In this document: positions 21,541 through 33,500 of the stretch, one piece after another
Layout: each line of letters opens with the position of its first letter
How positions within the stretch are numbered: position 1 is the stretch's first letter
Assembly (NCBI RefSeq): GCF_000687475.1
Contig: NC_057321.1
Span: 310,001 to 374,000 of the forward strand
Reading direction: 5' to 3'
Source of the DNA: Ustilaginoidea virens
Lineage: Eukaryota > Ascomycota > Sordariomycetes > Hypocreales > Clavicipitaceae
Length of the DNA stretch: 64,000 nucleotides
Position numbers and translations under genes: made by a program
The notes under the pieces: generated by a model
Databases searched by the model: none
What the model saw: only the letters and a program-made list of their open reading frames with translations
What the model was told of the DNA's origin: nothing

Positions 21541-24500
21541 GGCTTAAGATGCGCGTATAGACTTTAGCCCGATTATAGAAGGAATTAGAGGAGATCGCAG
21601 AACGAATAGATAGATACCCCTTTTTAGTACCGATCTTATATGAATCTTATACCTTTATTGATACCTTAATCGACTCGGGATGTAACTATTATAGCGCTAT
21701 AAGCGAAAAGATAGTATAATAGTTAGGCCTCTAACCTATCTGCTTACTATAATATAGGGAAATCGGAACGGTAGTAGATATTTAGAGCCGTTTAGGAGAA
21801 TATAAGGTAATATATTCTTTTATTACCTATATCGTCTGCGTAGCGATCGATATCAATAGATAGCTATCTACGGTTATATTTTATATTATCCTAGGCTTTA
21901 CCTATAATATTATCCTTAGGATATCTTAAATGGAATACTATAATGTTATACTATAGGCAAAGCGATACTAATTAAAGATCGGATCGGTAGGTAGCTTTAT
22001 CGTTAAGGAATCGACGAGAAGGCAATAGGGTCTAATTGCAGTAAATATCCTTAGCTCGGTCTTCTATAGTATGCTAAAGCAGGCAAAACGCTTTAGGGAC
22101 CGGTCGATTTCTTTTATTGCGATAAGCTTATAAGAGATAATACGTATCCTCTGCGTTATGCTGCCACCTTATTAAGATTCTGCCCTACGATTATAGGAGC
22201 TGCAGGTACTTTCGATAGAATTATAGGAATTTGCCGACCTCTTTAATAAGGAGAAGGCTTTTGGTCTTCCTTTGCACTAAGGTATATTAGACTACTATAT
22301 CCGGCTTAAAAAGACTGCGGATAGGAGCTAGCTAGACTTACCTTAGGGCCTATTATATAATATGCTATAAGACCACTTACTTAAGGTTTGAAGATAAGTA
22401 ACTGACCTAATGGATAAAGGATGGATCCGTATGAGCTTTTTATCGGTAGTGGTATTAATCCTGCTAGCTAGAAAAGGGAATAGCGGGTGGCGTTTTTATA
22501 TCGACTATCGGGCCCTTAATAAGGTTATAATCTAAGATTGATACCCCCTCCTTTTAATTAAGGAGACCTTATGATCTTTATCCTAGGCGAAATGGTTTAT
22601 TAAGGTTGATATATGCGTAGCGTTCTATAAGATATATATTGCAGAGGGCGATGAATACTTGACTGTATTCTGTATATAATTCGGACTATTTAAATGGCTT
22701 ATTATGCTATTTGGCCTAACTGGGGCCTTTGCGATTTTCTAAAGATATATTAATAGGGCCTTAGGGAATACGCTAGGAGACTTTATAACTGCCTACCTTA
22801 ATAATATTTTGATCTATACCGGGGGAATAAAGGCGGACTATATAGGGCGCGTTAAGGAAACCCTTTAACGACTGCAAAAGGCCGGCCTAAATTTAGATCT
22901 TAATAAGTGCGATTTTGCAGTAAAGGAGGTCTAGTACTTAGGATATATCGTGACGGCCGGAAAGGAAATCCGCCTAGACCCCGAAAAGATTAAGGCTATC
23001 TAGAACTAGGAAGTACTTACGAAATTAAAAGGCGTTTATAGTTTCTTTAGTTTTGCTAATTTCTACCGCGATTTTATTCTAGATTTCTCTTGCCTTATCG
23101 ACCTTTTAGTTAGGTTAATAAAGAAAGGGGTCCTATTCTAATAGTTGGATAAAGAAGAGGCGGCATTCTAAGCGCTTAAGTGGTGTTTTATATCGTCTCT
23201 AGTTCTTGCCTAATAGGACCTAGATAAGGAGATGGTTCTTAAGGTAGATAGTTCTAGTATAGCCTTTAGTGGCTATCTATTGTAGGTCGGGGAGGATGGC
23301 GTATTTTACCCTATTATATACTATTCTATTTGCTTATCGGATGTAGAATAGAATTATACTATATACGATAAGGAACTCTTTGCTATTATCTTTTGCCTTA
23401 AGGTATAGTTAGTAGAACTCCGCTTAGTGGCCTCCCCTTTTACTATTTTTACCGACTATAAGAACCTAAAGTACTTCGCCTGATTATAAGAAATATCTAA
23501 GTGATAAGCCCGATAGGCCGAGACTTTAGCGCTCTTTAACTTCTATTTTTAGTATAGGCTAGGGTTATAAGCCTAATGCCCTAATACGCTTTCTCAATAG
23601 GAATAAGAGGTAGGCGGGGTAAAGCTATAAATCGGCTAGATCCTAAAACCACTATCTATTTTAGCACTCGATATGGATAAAATAAAGGGCGGGATAATAC
23701 TAACCTCGGCCCTATAGACTACCCTACCTTGCAGCCTATATATCTTTACCGACTCCTACCTTTAAGCTATCTAGGATTAAGCGATATCCGAAGATAGTAT
23801 ATATCGGGCCCGATAGATAGTAATTGCGAATAGGGAATAACGATTTCTAGCAGAAGCGGCGATATAAGAATAAATTGCTGATTATACCCTGAATATATAT
23901 AGCATGCTCCTTTACTAGGTATAGGTATAGCTCCTATCGTTTGAGCCTTTAACTACTATAGTAATCTAACGCTGCTATAACTCGCCTATTGCGGGCCACC
24001 TAGGGAAAAATACTACCTTTTAACTATTGCGATAGGATTATTACTTCGATAATATATTATCTGAGGTAGCGAGATACGTTCGGAATTACTAATGCCGCGG
24101 GGTATATAAGAGCCGCTAATTGCGCTAAGGCCTATTATAACTGCTATTAATTGCGGACCGCTTTTGGTCGTAGATATCGGTCGACTTTATAACCGACCTT
24201 CCTGCCCGTAATGCCTCTAACCCGCGATTCCTTATAGTGATTATAGACCGCTTATCGAAGTATATCTAGCTTAAGGCTATATACTTAATGAAAGCAAAAG
24301 ATTGCGTAGAATGCTTTTAATAGTATTAGTGGCGCTTTTATAGCTTCCCTAGGGAGATTATTAGCGATCGAGGTTCGGATTAGGTAGGCCAATTTTAGTT
24401 TATACTATATAAATTAGTTAGGACCGAGCAACTTCTATTAATAGCATACTACCCCTAAACTGATGGCGGTATAAAGCGAATAAACTAAGAAGTATAGGTG

Positions 24501-25245
24501 GTCCTCTATATTATGGTTTCCTTTAATTAGTACGATTAGCTATATTATCTTGCGGTATATTAACTCGCGTTAAATAACTAGATATTATCTGTTATTAGGT
24601 TTAGCCCGAACCGGTTGCTTAATAGGTTTAATATTCCGATTATTGCTTTGCCTCTAAGGGTAACCCTAAGCTTAACTACCCTAAAGGGGTGTACGGCTCT
24701 CTTTCTTAATAACCTTAAAGAGGGATAGGAATTAGCTTAGGCTGCTATCGCCTTTATATAATAATAATAGTAAGATACTATTAACTGTTTATAATACCCG
24801 GCTAAGCGCTTCTAGGTTAGTAATTAGGTATAGTTAAACCTCCAGAATATTAAAACGAACCGCTTATATAAGAAGCTCGATTAGGTCTCTACTAAATATA
24901 CTATTATTGCCATCCTATTACCGCTTAATATCTAGCTTAATATCCTATAAGGCATTTATTTAGTTTTTTATATTAACCTAATCGAATGAGCCGCTTCCGA
25001 TCTATTACCTAGTTAGGTAATAACTAATATACGACCTAGGCTTTTATTTATTTTTCCTTAAGACTCTACGAACCCATATAAAGAGTATAAGGTTAAAAAG
25101 ATACTTATAGCGAAGAATATATAGGGCCGAAGATAGAAACGTAATATACTTATAAAGTAGAAAGGGTATGATTTACCGATATAAGAACCCCTAAAAAACT
25201 TCAAGGATACTACCGCATAAGAAATATTTAAGGCTAAATAGGGGG
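21541..25245 (+). pseudogene. RIP-degraded pol of B2: protease, RT, RNase H, integrase, chromodomain
   Basis: The protease LIDSGCNYYS is near 21664. RT has RFYIDYRALNKV near 22490-22530 and an active site AYLNNILIY at 22791-22817, where both Asp of YLDD are now Asn. RNase H includes YDKELFAIIFCLK near 23365 and DYKNLKYFA near 23455. Integrase shows a VDFITDLPARNASN segment near 24175 and YYPQTDGGIERIN near 24450. The chromodomain is near 25080-25230 with Trp codons lost. B1, B2 and B3 all have this order. A-rich sequence follows the end. Confidence 0.8.
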
Positions 25246-25360
25246 ATATTAGGATTTATAATAGGCCCAGCTAGGTCTTGAAATGAGGTCTATTAGATTA
25301 GTAAACGATGCCGAACGCCTACTACTATAAATAAAATATAAAATAATAAAAATATATAAA

Positions 25361-25379
25361 AAAAAAAAAAAAAAAAAAT
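25361..25379 (+). repeat. A-run between pol and the antisense gene of B2
   Basis: A homopolymer A tract in A/T-rich sequence (25330-25395) at the convergent 3' ends of pol and the antisense gene. It corresponds to the T-runs of B1. Confidence 0.85.
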
Positions 25380-25399
25380 ATAATATAATAAACTAAACC

Positions 25400-26900
25400 G
25401 GGGCCGATATAGGCTTAACCCTAATATGCCCCTTTTTAGGGCTACTCTTTATCTCCCTAAGCCTCCTCCTACTCCTATAGCGGCGTATAGGCCGGTGGCG
25501 GCGGGGGTCTTTATAGGGCAGGGCGTGTATATAGGCTATATATTAAATAGGGATAGTTCCCTATGCGTCTACGATATGACGGAGTCTGCGGGATACTATA
25601 AGGCGAATATAGCGGGGGCGCATTAAGAGACGATAAGACCCCTTAACGAGATAGGGCCGGATAATATAGTATCTATAGAGGCGGCCGCGATAAAGATAGC
25701 GAGGGCGCAGGGGGCTATAGAGCGGGGTCTGCTTACTGCTGCGGGGATTGCACTAGATAACTTTATGTTGGCGGCGGTAGAGCCTCTATATAATATTAGC
25801 CGCTTTAGTCGTACGATAGTTCCTCCCCTATATAATACGCGGGGAGGGCAGGCTGAGATAGGGGCGGGGGCAATCGGAAACGTTAAGCTTTAACCTAGTA
25901 CTGCTCTATCTTAGTATAATATTTTTAGGCTTCTATTTGCGTCTCTCTTATAATATTCAGAATAGGAGCGAGATCTATAATAAACCTAGCCTAGCGCCGC
26001 GAGGGCATTAATGCTATAGATACGGTAGAAACTATACTGGTAGTATCCTTTAGGCTAAACGCTAAACGCGGGGCGCTAGGGGCCACCTACTCGGTAGTAA
26101 AAGCGCGATACTATTAATTATTTAAAGCCCGAAACTCAGGGGTAAGGATAACGGTATACGCTTTCTGCGTATCTATCTTAGGACGAGCGGGCTCTACAAT
26201 AGCCCTCCCCTCCTTTACTACTTTAATCTAGCTGCGTAAGATGCGTTATAGTATAGGGTTCCCCGCAAGATGCTAATCAAGCTATATATAGGATGCATAA
26301 GAATTAGCGCAGCTTTTGCACCCCTTAGCTCTCCTATGACGCTTATATATAGGCAACTCTCCGGTTGACTGTATATGCTTAGTGTATCTATCGTATAGAA
26401 ACTCTTCGTCTTTTATATATTAATACTCTTTATCTGAGGAGTCCCCCTCTAGGAGATAATCGCTAGCGGCATGGTATAGCTTCTAGGGACGAGTAGGGCT
26501 CGATCCCTCCTTAATAAGGGCACTTCCAGCAGCAGACGAGGATATATTTAGGCTCTAAATAGGGTTAGTACGAAATACTCGCGATAGAGGTAGGGACTTA
26601 AGACTTACTAATAAGCTTTACAATAGGCTAGACCGGGTCTCGCTATAAAAGGAGTTAATAGCCGGTTGTAATAGAGATAGAATTCGATAAGGAATACTAA
26701 TGCGAGCGGGATGGAAATAATACTTCAACCGATTAGCATATAATATAGGCTTAATATAGGATAAAACTTACGATAATAGGGACCTTCGATGCTTATTAAT
26801 GGCCTTAATAAGAAGAAGGGAAGAAGGAAAAAAGCCCTAATGAGGAAAAATAAAGACTATAGGGAGATTTCCAGCCGGTAGCTAGCGAAAAATTTTTTAT
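25400..26900 (-). pseudogene. Antisense accessory gene of B-family chromovirus (copy in B2)
   Basis: Function unknown. The minus-strand frame can be followed from about 26900 to 25400, roughly 480 codons with stops that are almost all TAG/TAA. It matches the plus-strand frame at 5300-6655 in B1. The block at 26464-26423 encodes SDYLLEGDSSDKEY in both, and most codons differ only at synonymous positions. Other shared blocks are a C-x2-C pair after KG (about 26315), LAGNP (about 26265), FRALNN (about 26110) and DLAPILNII with a following Ile/Glu/Tyr-rich segment (about 25975-25900). The last third is Pro-, Tyr- and Gln-rich. The gene converges with pol on the A-run. The start codon was not identified. 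Confidence 0.65.
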
Positions 26901-27182
26901 AATATTCCTAGCTGCATCGGTTAACCTCTAGCTAGCGGCATAACGACGAACTTCTACGCGTTTCTATTATATTATTCCTAATTAATAACTATACGACTCC
27001 TATTAATTATATGGCTATATCCGCTACGGTTATAGACGAATCCTTCCTATACCTGGCAATTGGCCTATATACGGATTTGAGGATATCGCGATATAGTAAT
27101 TGGCGATATAATTGGTCCCTAGCGGAGGATTGATTGATAATAGAAGGCGATTTTTCCGACTCCGAGGCGGAGAAGGGGGGTA

Positions 27183-27424
27183 TATTACGGGCTCGGGCTA
27201 CGCCCGCGCTATAATGTGGCTAGGACTCGGGCTGCGCCTGCGATTAGCCTCAGGAGTATCGGTATGGGGTTACGAGGGCTCGCTAAGGACTCGGCCCGTG
27301 CTACGTATGAATATAAATAGGCTACTTAGAGGCCCCTATTCGGGCCCTCTCTCTTTCCTCCTTAGTCTATTTAATATATTCATTCGACGCCTATTCGCAG
27401 TAGCCCTAGGGCCAGTCCTTTATA
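27183..27424 (+). repeat. 3' LTR of chromovirus B2
   Basis: 242 bp, TATTACGG...CCTTTATA, directly after the purine tract GGAGAAGGGGGG and TA (27169-27182). It is followed by the target duplication CTAAA. Confidence 0.92.
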
Positions 27425-29846
27425 CTAAAACGCTTTAGCCTAACTCAGCTTTTCAGCTTAGGTAAGACGGTCCTCTTTTACCGGCTAAGGAAAATACACC
27501 TTTTTCCTATATAAAAAGGCTGCAAATGCTAGGAAATGCAGAAAGCTCTTATCACTAGGAATCTCAACTATAGAGATTTTCCGAATCTATTATAAAAGTA
27601 GGCTTACCCTGCATATGTGAAAATTCTGACTCGCCCCACATAGAAAATTTTCAATGGTCTGAATCTCAAAGCCCCATACACACCGATTTTCTGCGACTTT
27701 CTAATACAATAGATTCTGCCTTTTCGCCCGGCTTCCTAGTAAATGCAGCATTTCACTATAGTAAAACGCTGCCTATACTAGAATATCTGAAATTCGAGAG
27801 TCTAAATATCGCCTTAAATGAGAGACCGTAGAGGGAAATGTTTCGAGTATTAGAAAGTAAGCCTTTTTTCCTATACCAGGTTAGGGCTACTAGGGGTAAA
27901 ATTAGAGGAAGAATGCAGCCACGGATACGAGACGTGTAAGGTATCCTAGGTTATGGATACTATAGGTCACTTTTGGACCTATAGACTAACGACTAATAGT
28001 CTGACCAATAGTCTGACCTACAGACTGACTAATGGGGTGCTTTCCCACCCACCCAGCCGAAAAACGACCAGATTTTCGGATACCCAGGCAGCCCCCCAGA
28101 GGCTTCCATACGGGATTTCCACCCTTCCTATGCCTTTTACCAACAAATGCACGATATCTGCTGTAAGGTAAAGGCTGCAAAACGGGCCCTAGAAGGTGTG
28201 CCTAATAGCTGGAAGGAAGTCTTATACAACCCACAAAAAGATAGCTGGGTTAAAGCCTTATTTTCGGAATTCGAGCAAATAATCGATTTAAATGTCTTCA
28301 AATTTATTCCAAAGACTAGTATTCCTGCTAGTAGGAAAATATTGCATAACCGGCCTGTTTTTCGTGTTAAGAAAGATGCGAATAATAACCCGGTTAAATA
28401 TAAGGCATAATTAGTTGTTAAAGGCTTTATGCAGATATCTGGGCAAGACTTTACGGAGACCTATGCCTCGACTTCGATCCCACTAATATAGAGGATTATC
28501 CTTGCTCTTGCTGCTGCAAATAACTAGGAAATAGAGCAGATTGACTTTATTAGTGCCTTTCTAAATAGTGAACTGCTGGAGACGATTTATATGGAGATTC
28601 CAGCTGGTTTTCTAGAATTTGCAGAAAGCCTACTCTTACCTAATCCAGCCTTGTGGTCTGACCTGTAGCGTCAACGACTTCTAGCCTTACTTACTAAGGT
28701 TGGATATAACCCCTCTGCATTACAGGTTATACTGTTGAAGAAAGCCTTGTATGGGCTTAAATAAGGCCCTCGCGAGTGGCAGTTACGGTTAAAAGACCTT
28801 CTAGTGCAAGAGGGTTTTACGCCGTTACTTTCTGATGCCGCCGTCTTCTATAATAAAGGAACGCATACCTTTATTGTGACCTATGTGGATGACTGCTTGA
28901 TTGTCGGTCCGGACCTTAGCTATATTGACCAGCTTAAGGCTAAATTCTATAAGGTTTATGCCATAGAAGACTGAGGATCTGCCTCCTTCTTTCTAGGAGT
29001 GCAGATTATTAGGGATAGAGAAAAGGGCCTGTTATGGCTGCACCAATCGCAATTTATTGCGGAAGTCCTTAAGAAGTTTAATCTTAAGGACGCACGACTG
29101 CATCTAATCCTACTATAGCCTGGTATACTCGCTGAGTCTAAGGCTGATAATACGCCGCTAGATGCTAGTAATCAACACTTATTCCAGCAGCTGGTAGGGA
29201 TATCGATGTGGTTGATGATGATGTTAAGACCTGACCTTGCCTTTCCAACGCAATACCTGTCACGATATATGCAATAGGCTTCCACTACACAGCTTAATGC
29301 TGCTAAGGGCGCTTTTCGCTACTTAGCTGGTACGGCAAATACAGCCATTTGTTACCGAGCCGCTAAAGCTACCGTAGTATTAGCTGCATTTTCTGATAGT
29401 GATTTTGCTGGGTGCCGGCTGACTTTGAAGTCTATTAGTGGTTATCTTACTACTTTGAATGGTGGGCCTATTAGCTGGAGGTTAAAACGGTCTTCGACTG
29501 TGGTTTTGTTAACGCTTAAAACCGAGTCTAATGTAATGCTTGAGGCGATTTGCGAAGTGGAGTGGATATCTAATTTATTTGAAGAAATCCAGGTCGATAT
29601 TTAACGCCCGATACCACTATACTGCGATAACTAAGGGTCTATTTCTAATGTAAATGACCCAAATTAGCATGCCCGCACTAAGCACACCTTGCTTAAATTC
29701 CGGTATATATGTGAGAAGGCCTACGCTGGCCTGGTAAAAATATCTTATTTACCCACGACAGATATGCCTGCGGATGGACTCACCAAACCACTTCTAAGCC
29801 TGAAATTCCCTATATTTCGGCAGCTATTAGGGCTGCAATCCCTATA
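27425..29846 (+). pseudogene. RT and RNase H of copia A, lightly RIP-damaged
   Basis: This continues the copia A polyprotein after B2. It starts with a hinge region (to about 28140) that includes a short repeat coding TNSLTNSLTYRLTN-like sequence in one frame (about 27985-28035). The reverse transcriptase follows: WVKALFSEFEQI near 28245, FRVKKDANNNPV near 28360, LYGLK near 28750 and the active site YVDDCLIVG at about 28886-28912, intact. RNase H includes SDSDFAGC near 29395 and ends ADGLTKPL near 29772. About a dozen TAG/TAA codons break it. There are fewer stops per kilobase than in the B and C chromoviruses, so it is younger or less mutated. Confidence 0.88.
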
Positions 29847-29924
29847 GCATTATCTTTTTTTTCTGATTTTTTATAGGGTTTCTTTCTTTTATTCTAACGC
29901 TAGGATTAGCCATGTTGCTAATCA

Positions 29925-29929
29925 GAGGG
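29925..29929. other. Target duplication of D1 inside the purine tract of copia A
   Basis: GAGGG here and at 43113-43117 flank D1. The right copy is followed by GG and then the 3' LTR of copia A at 43120, so D1 landed within A's plus-strand priming tract. Confidence 0.9.
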
Positions 29930-30260
29930 TGTTGGTTTCACCAAGGGGTACCCAGTTGTACGTAGGGTTGCGCGCGTGGTATCGTGTACCGTGAGGTCAC
30001 CGGTCAAAGGTATGATTACTTCTTTGATTATAACTGACTAACTAAGAGGAAAGAAAGGAAGCAAAAGAGTAATTACACGATGTAGCCTTTTTGTGCATGT
30101 GCCATTGTCACGTGCATCGGCGCAGTCGGGCCGGGCTGCCCGCGTGCCCTACCGGGCTCAGGGGTAAAGGGGCAAAAGTGGCCACATCATGCGCAGCAGT
30201 ATGCGCGGCACATCCGTCGCAATGTGCCCAATTGGGCACCTTGCGACAGCGATTCCGACA
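29930..30260 (-). repeat. 3' LTR of D1
   Basis: 331 bp, TGTTGGTTTCACC...GATTCCGACA on the plus strand; in coding orientation it starts TGTCGGAATCGC. A purine-rich AAAAAGAGAAG (coding strand) lies just upstream of the LTR. Confidence 0.9.
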
Positions 30261-30302
30261 CTGGCAGCTTCTCTTTTTATAGAAGCAAACATCGGAATCG
30301 CT
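30248..30302. repeat. Inverted repeat spanning the 3' LTR boundary of D1
   Basis: AGCGATTCCGA (30248-30258) and TCGGAATCGCT (30292-30302) are perfect 11-bp arms. Inside them GCTTCT (30267-30272) and AGAAGC (30281-30286) form a second stem. The outer arm lies in the LTR and the inner arm in internal sequence, with the purine tract between. It is retained in D3 (about 54687-54741) with one mismatch and degraded in D2 (about 44040-44095). Confidence 0.75.
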
Positions 30303-30571
30303 AGGATGTAAGGCGCACACATAGAAAAGAAAGTGCGGCGCGGTCTCAGCAGGTTGTGCCGCCGATAACGCCATCGCGCCACGCGGCCGGCCTATATAGC
30401 CTCATCCCGTACAGCCGGTATGTTGAATATTGTAGCCAAAACAAAGGGGCAGTAATAAACGAGCCAAAATAGATATAACAGCAATAAACGAGCAAAAATA
30501 AATGCAGCATTAGACATAAGGAAATCCACCCACTTGCCACACATGACATCACCAATACTTTCCAAATGCAG

Positions 30572-33500
30572 TCAGACATTAACCGACCTCTTTACCCACC
30601 CTTCAACATATATAACGGCCTTATTGTGGTCGACAAAGGTCTCAAGGGCTTTATTAGGCGTTCCTTTAGTCATTGCATTAGCAAGATTATCATTCCCGTT
30701 AATCTAACGGATCTTATATATCTCCTAGCGCTCGTATAACTATCGTAGGGCTATAATATCTATCATAAGCCTTTTCTCCTTAGTGGTGCCTAGCTTGATA
30801 AGGCATTCGTACAGCGAAAACGAATCCATACATACAACTATAGGGATCTTTGGCAATCCCAACCGGCTGGTAATCATATTAAGAGTCGTGCCTATCGCAT
30901 ATGCGATATTAACCCCTTGCACCATACTATACAGCTCCGAAGCAAGTGCGCTATATGTTACCTGCTTGCTCTTTGTAGAGCTATAAGTAGTGATGTTACC
31001 AGTCAGCTAGAAGGCATTATTTGCAGTATCTGCCTCATTCCCTAGCACAATCACGTAACCAATCTGGGAGCTTAAATCTTTATTGTTGGCAAAGGATCCA
31101 TCAACAAATACAAAGATCTTAGCTGTATTAAGGGCCAAATTGATATACCGTAGGCCATAATCCTGGTTATCTAGCTGCCATTAAAGGCGCTTATTCAATC
31201 TCGCGATATCCTTAGGGTCAGGTTGCTAGTATTATGCTGTAACAGACAGGTCAAAGGATGCCTTAGGCTGGCAGACCGTAGCGATATAAGCGCCGCAAGC
31301 GCGTTATTCGATATAATTGCGCTAGGCTGTGGGCGCATTCTTGTCGATAGTCGCGATCTTCTTACTTTAACCTTTCTGGCATAATGTCATACCGTTAGTA
31401 TTGGCCGTTAGCATACATCCGTTAAATATCAGGGGCACGGTTAGTAATAGCTTCATCTTAGGCTTGGCGTTGAAGCCTGCCTTAGTAAGCTCTAATTCTT
31501 CCTATTGGAAGAAGGCATTGTTACTTAGGCTAAGGGTATCGTCAGTCTGCATACCTACGATACCGAAGTATATGCTAGTATCGCCAGTATGGTCAGAAGC
31601 ATCAGTACAGTCAGTATCGTCATTACCAGCAGATATTAGCAAACAGGGGTCATAGGTCGATATAGTCATGCCCAATTTCTCGCGATAGTGCCGAAAGTAT
31701 ATTGCCCACCAGTGGGTGCCTGCCTCAGCTATTCCGTACAGTGGCTTCACCACTTCCATGATAGTATTATCAGGGTATTGGTGAGCTATTTGCTTAGGTA
31801 GCTTGGCAATGATTGACCGATTAAGGGTAGTTAATGACTGCACGTAAGCCTATGTGATATCCTATATCCAAAGAAATAGGCTGTAGGAGCGTTGCAATGA
31901 AGGGGCTATTGATATGAGTAACTATTAACTAGCCCATTGGATTGTAGGAGACTAAGTTAATATCAATCGCTTTTTATCATCACTATGCCCTTGAATAATA
32001 AGCCTAGACTTCTTGTATGGTGTGTCTATGCCTTTGCCCTTAATTTCTCGTATTATACGTGAGTTAAACAGGCGTTAGGCTCTATATTGACCGATATTAA
32101 AGGTAACAAATTGGAACACATTACAGGCTTGTAATGCTTTAATCTCTATGCGGTTAGACTGCTCAAAGGGGTCTCTAGGGGTCGTGATCTTCCCTTCTTA
32201 GCATAATTAACTAGCAAGCTATAGGTCGGCTTGCTCTTTTGCAGTTAAGAAAGAGGCGTTAATAACGGTATTAGAAGCGATAGCATTAACAAGAGCCTCT
32301 TTTTGGTCCTCATTGATCATAATATTAGATATTATATATGCTAGCAGTGGTGATGGTGATACTAGCCTGACTTAATCAGGGCTAGTAGCCAGTAATAGAT
32401 ATGTCGCGGCTGCAGGTGTCGATGATATTGTAACTACAGGTATCATTAATGATGTCTTGGCTGCAGGTATTATCGCGGCCGGAGGTGCGGCTGCAGCTGG
32501 TGCCAGTATTCTGACTTCCATCCGGCCGGGGTAGGCCGGGCCTTTGGCATAGACGATATCTTCAGCATTATTAGCAGTAGGGTCGCTATTAAGGTCGTAG
32601 TTATAAGGCTTGACGACCGTTAACCAGAACTTGACGGGGCTATATAGCATCTGCACGATATAGGTCTCACCTTTGAGGCTGATTAGCCAGTACAGCCCAT
32701 ACCATCCACCCTTTTCTCTCTATACCTGTATATCTGACTGTAGGGGTAGTCGGTGGATAGGCTGTATGTCTAGGCTGTTCTATTAGGCGAGGGCATCACG
32801 AACTTATTGCTTGGCGAGGCATTTCCTAGCTTTATCAGTGGCCTTTCGTAATATTAAGGCGCGTTGTAATACTGATAAGCTAAGGGGTGAGTTATCTGTA
32901 AGTCGAGGATATGCTCCAAAGACTAATAACGTAGACACTAGACTATTAGGTCTAGCTGAGTTGTTGACAGCTTTTACAGCAAGCTGTAATTTCTATTCCT
33001 TTGTTATTAAGTTACCTACTTTATTGTCAACAATGGTGTAGGCTCTGCGTAACAGGGCGTGGTATCTCTCGACTTTGCTAATACTATTGTAGGCTTCTAT
33101 AGGAATTTCATCCATATTGATAGATAGAAGCCGGGCATTATGGCGGAATTCGGCAGAGGCGAAGTTGGGTCCGGCATTATGAATAATCCAATCCGGCAGG
33201 CTAAGGTAAGTATTAATCTAGCATTCCTTGAGGGCATTCCAAACATCTCAGGCCTTCTGTCTTTATGGGTCAAGGAACCTAGCTGCCTGGAAGCCTATTG
33301 CGGCATCCACAATGTGTAATACCGGCCGATTATTAAGGTAAAGGATGTCTACGATTATCTTATAGTTAAATTAGTGGTTATCCTTAAGTATGAATTTGAA
33401 TCGGCTAGGTGCCTTTGCGTTTATTTGGCATTAATAGCATATGTGAGTGATGCTTTCGATAATACTGCGGTTAATATCGTTATGGCCGGCTCTTTATAGT

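Larger units (their letters stand above)
20087..27424 (+). mobile_element. Chromovirus B2 (Ty3/gypsy), complete length, dead
   Basis: LTRs at 20087-20328 and 27183-27424 are flanked by the 5-bp duplication CTAAA (20082-20086 and 27425-27429). Total 7338 bp. The order is gag, protease, RT, RNase H, integrase, chromodomain, A-run, antisense gene, purine tract, LTR. It is about 1.7 kb longer than the C chromovirus because of the antisense gene region. The two LTRs differ at about a dozen positions by eye, all transitions. Confidence 0.92.

Noticed and set aside
25426..25626. Sense-strand frame after the pol of B2, and a similar one in B1 (6207-6458, minus strand)
   Set aside because: These lie opposite the antisense gene. 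The pattern of conserved amino acids with synonymous changes supports the antisense frame instead, although part of this C-terminal region is too diverged to be certain.
30091..30382. Open frames of 63-88 codons with Cys and Arg
   Set aside because: These are D-family LTR and adjacent 3' untranslated sequence; the same frames reappear at 42932-43153, 43725-44290 and 54520-54980 on both strands.
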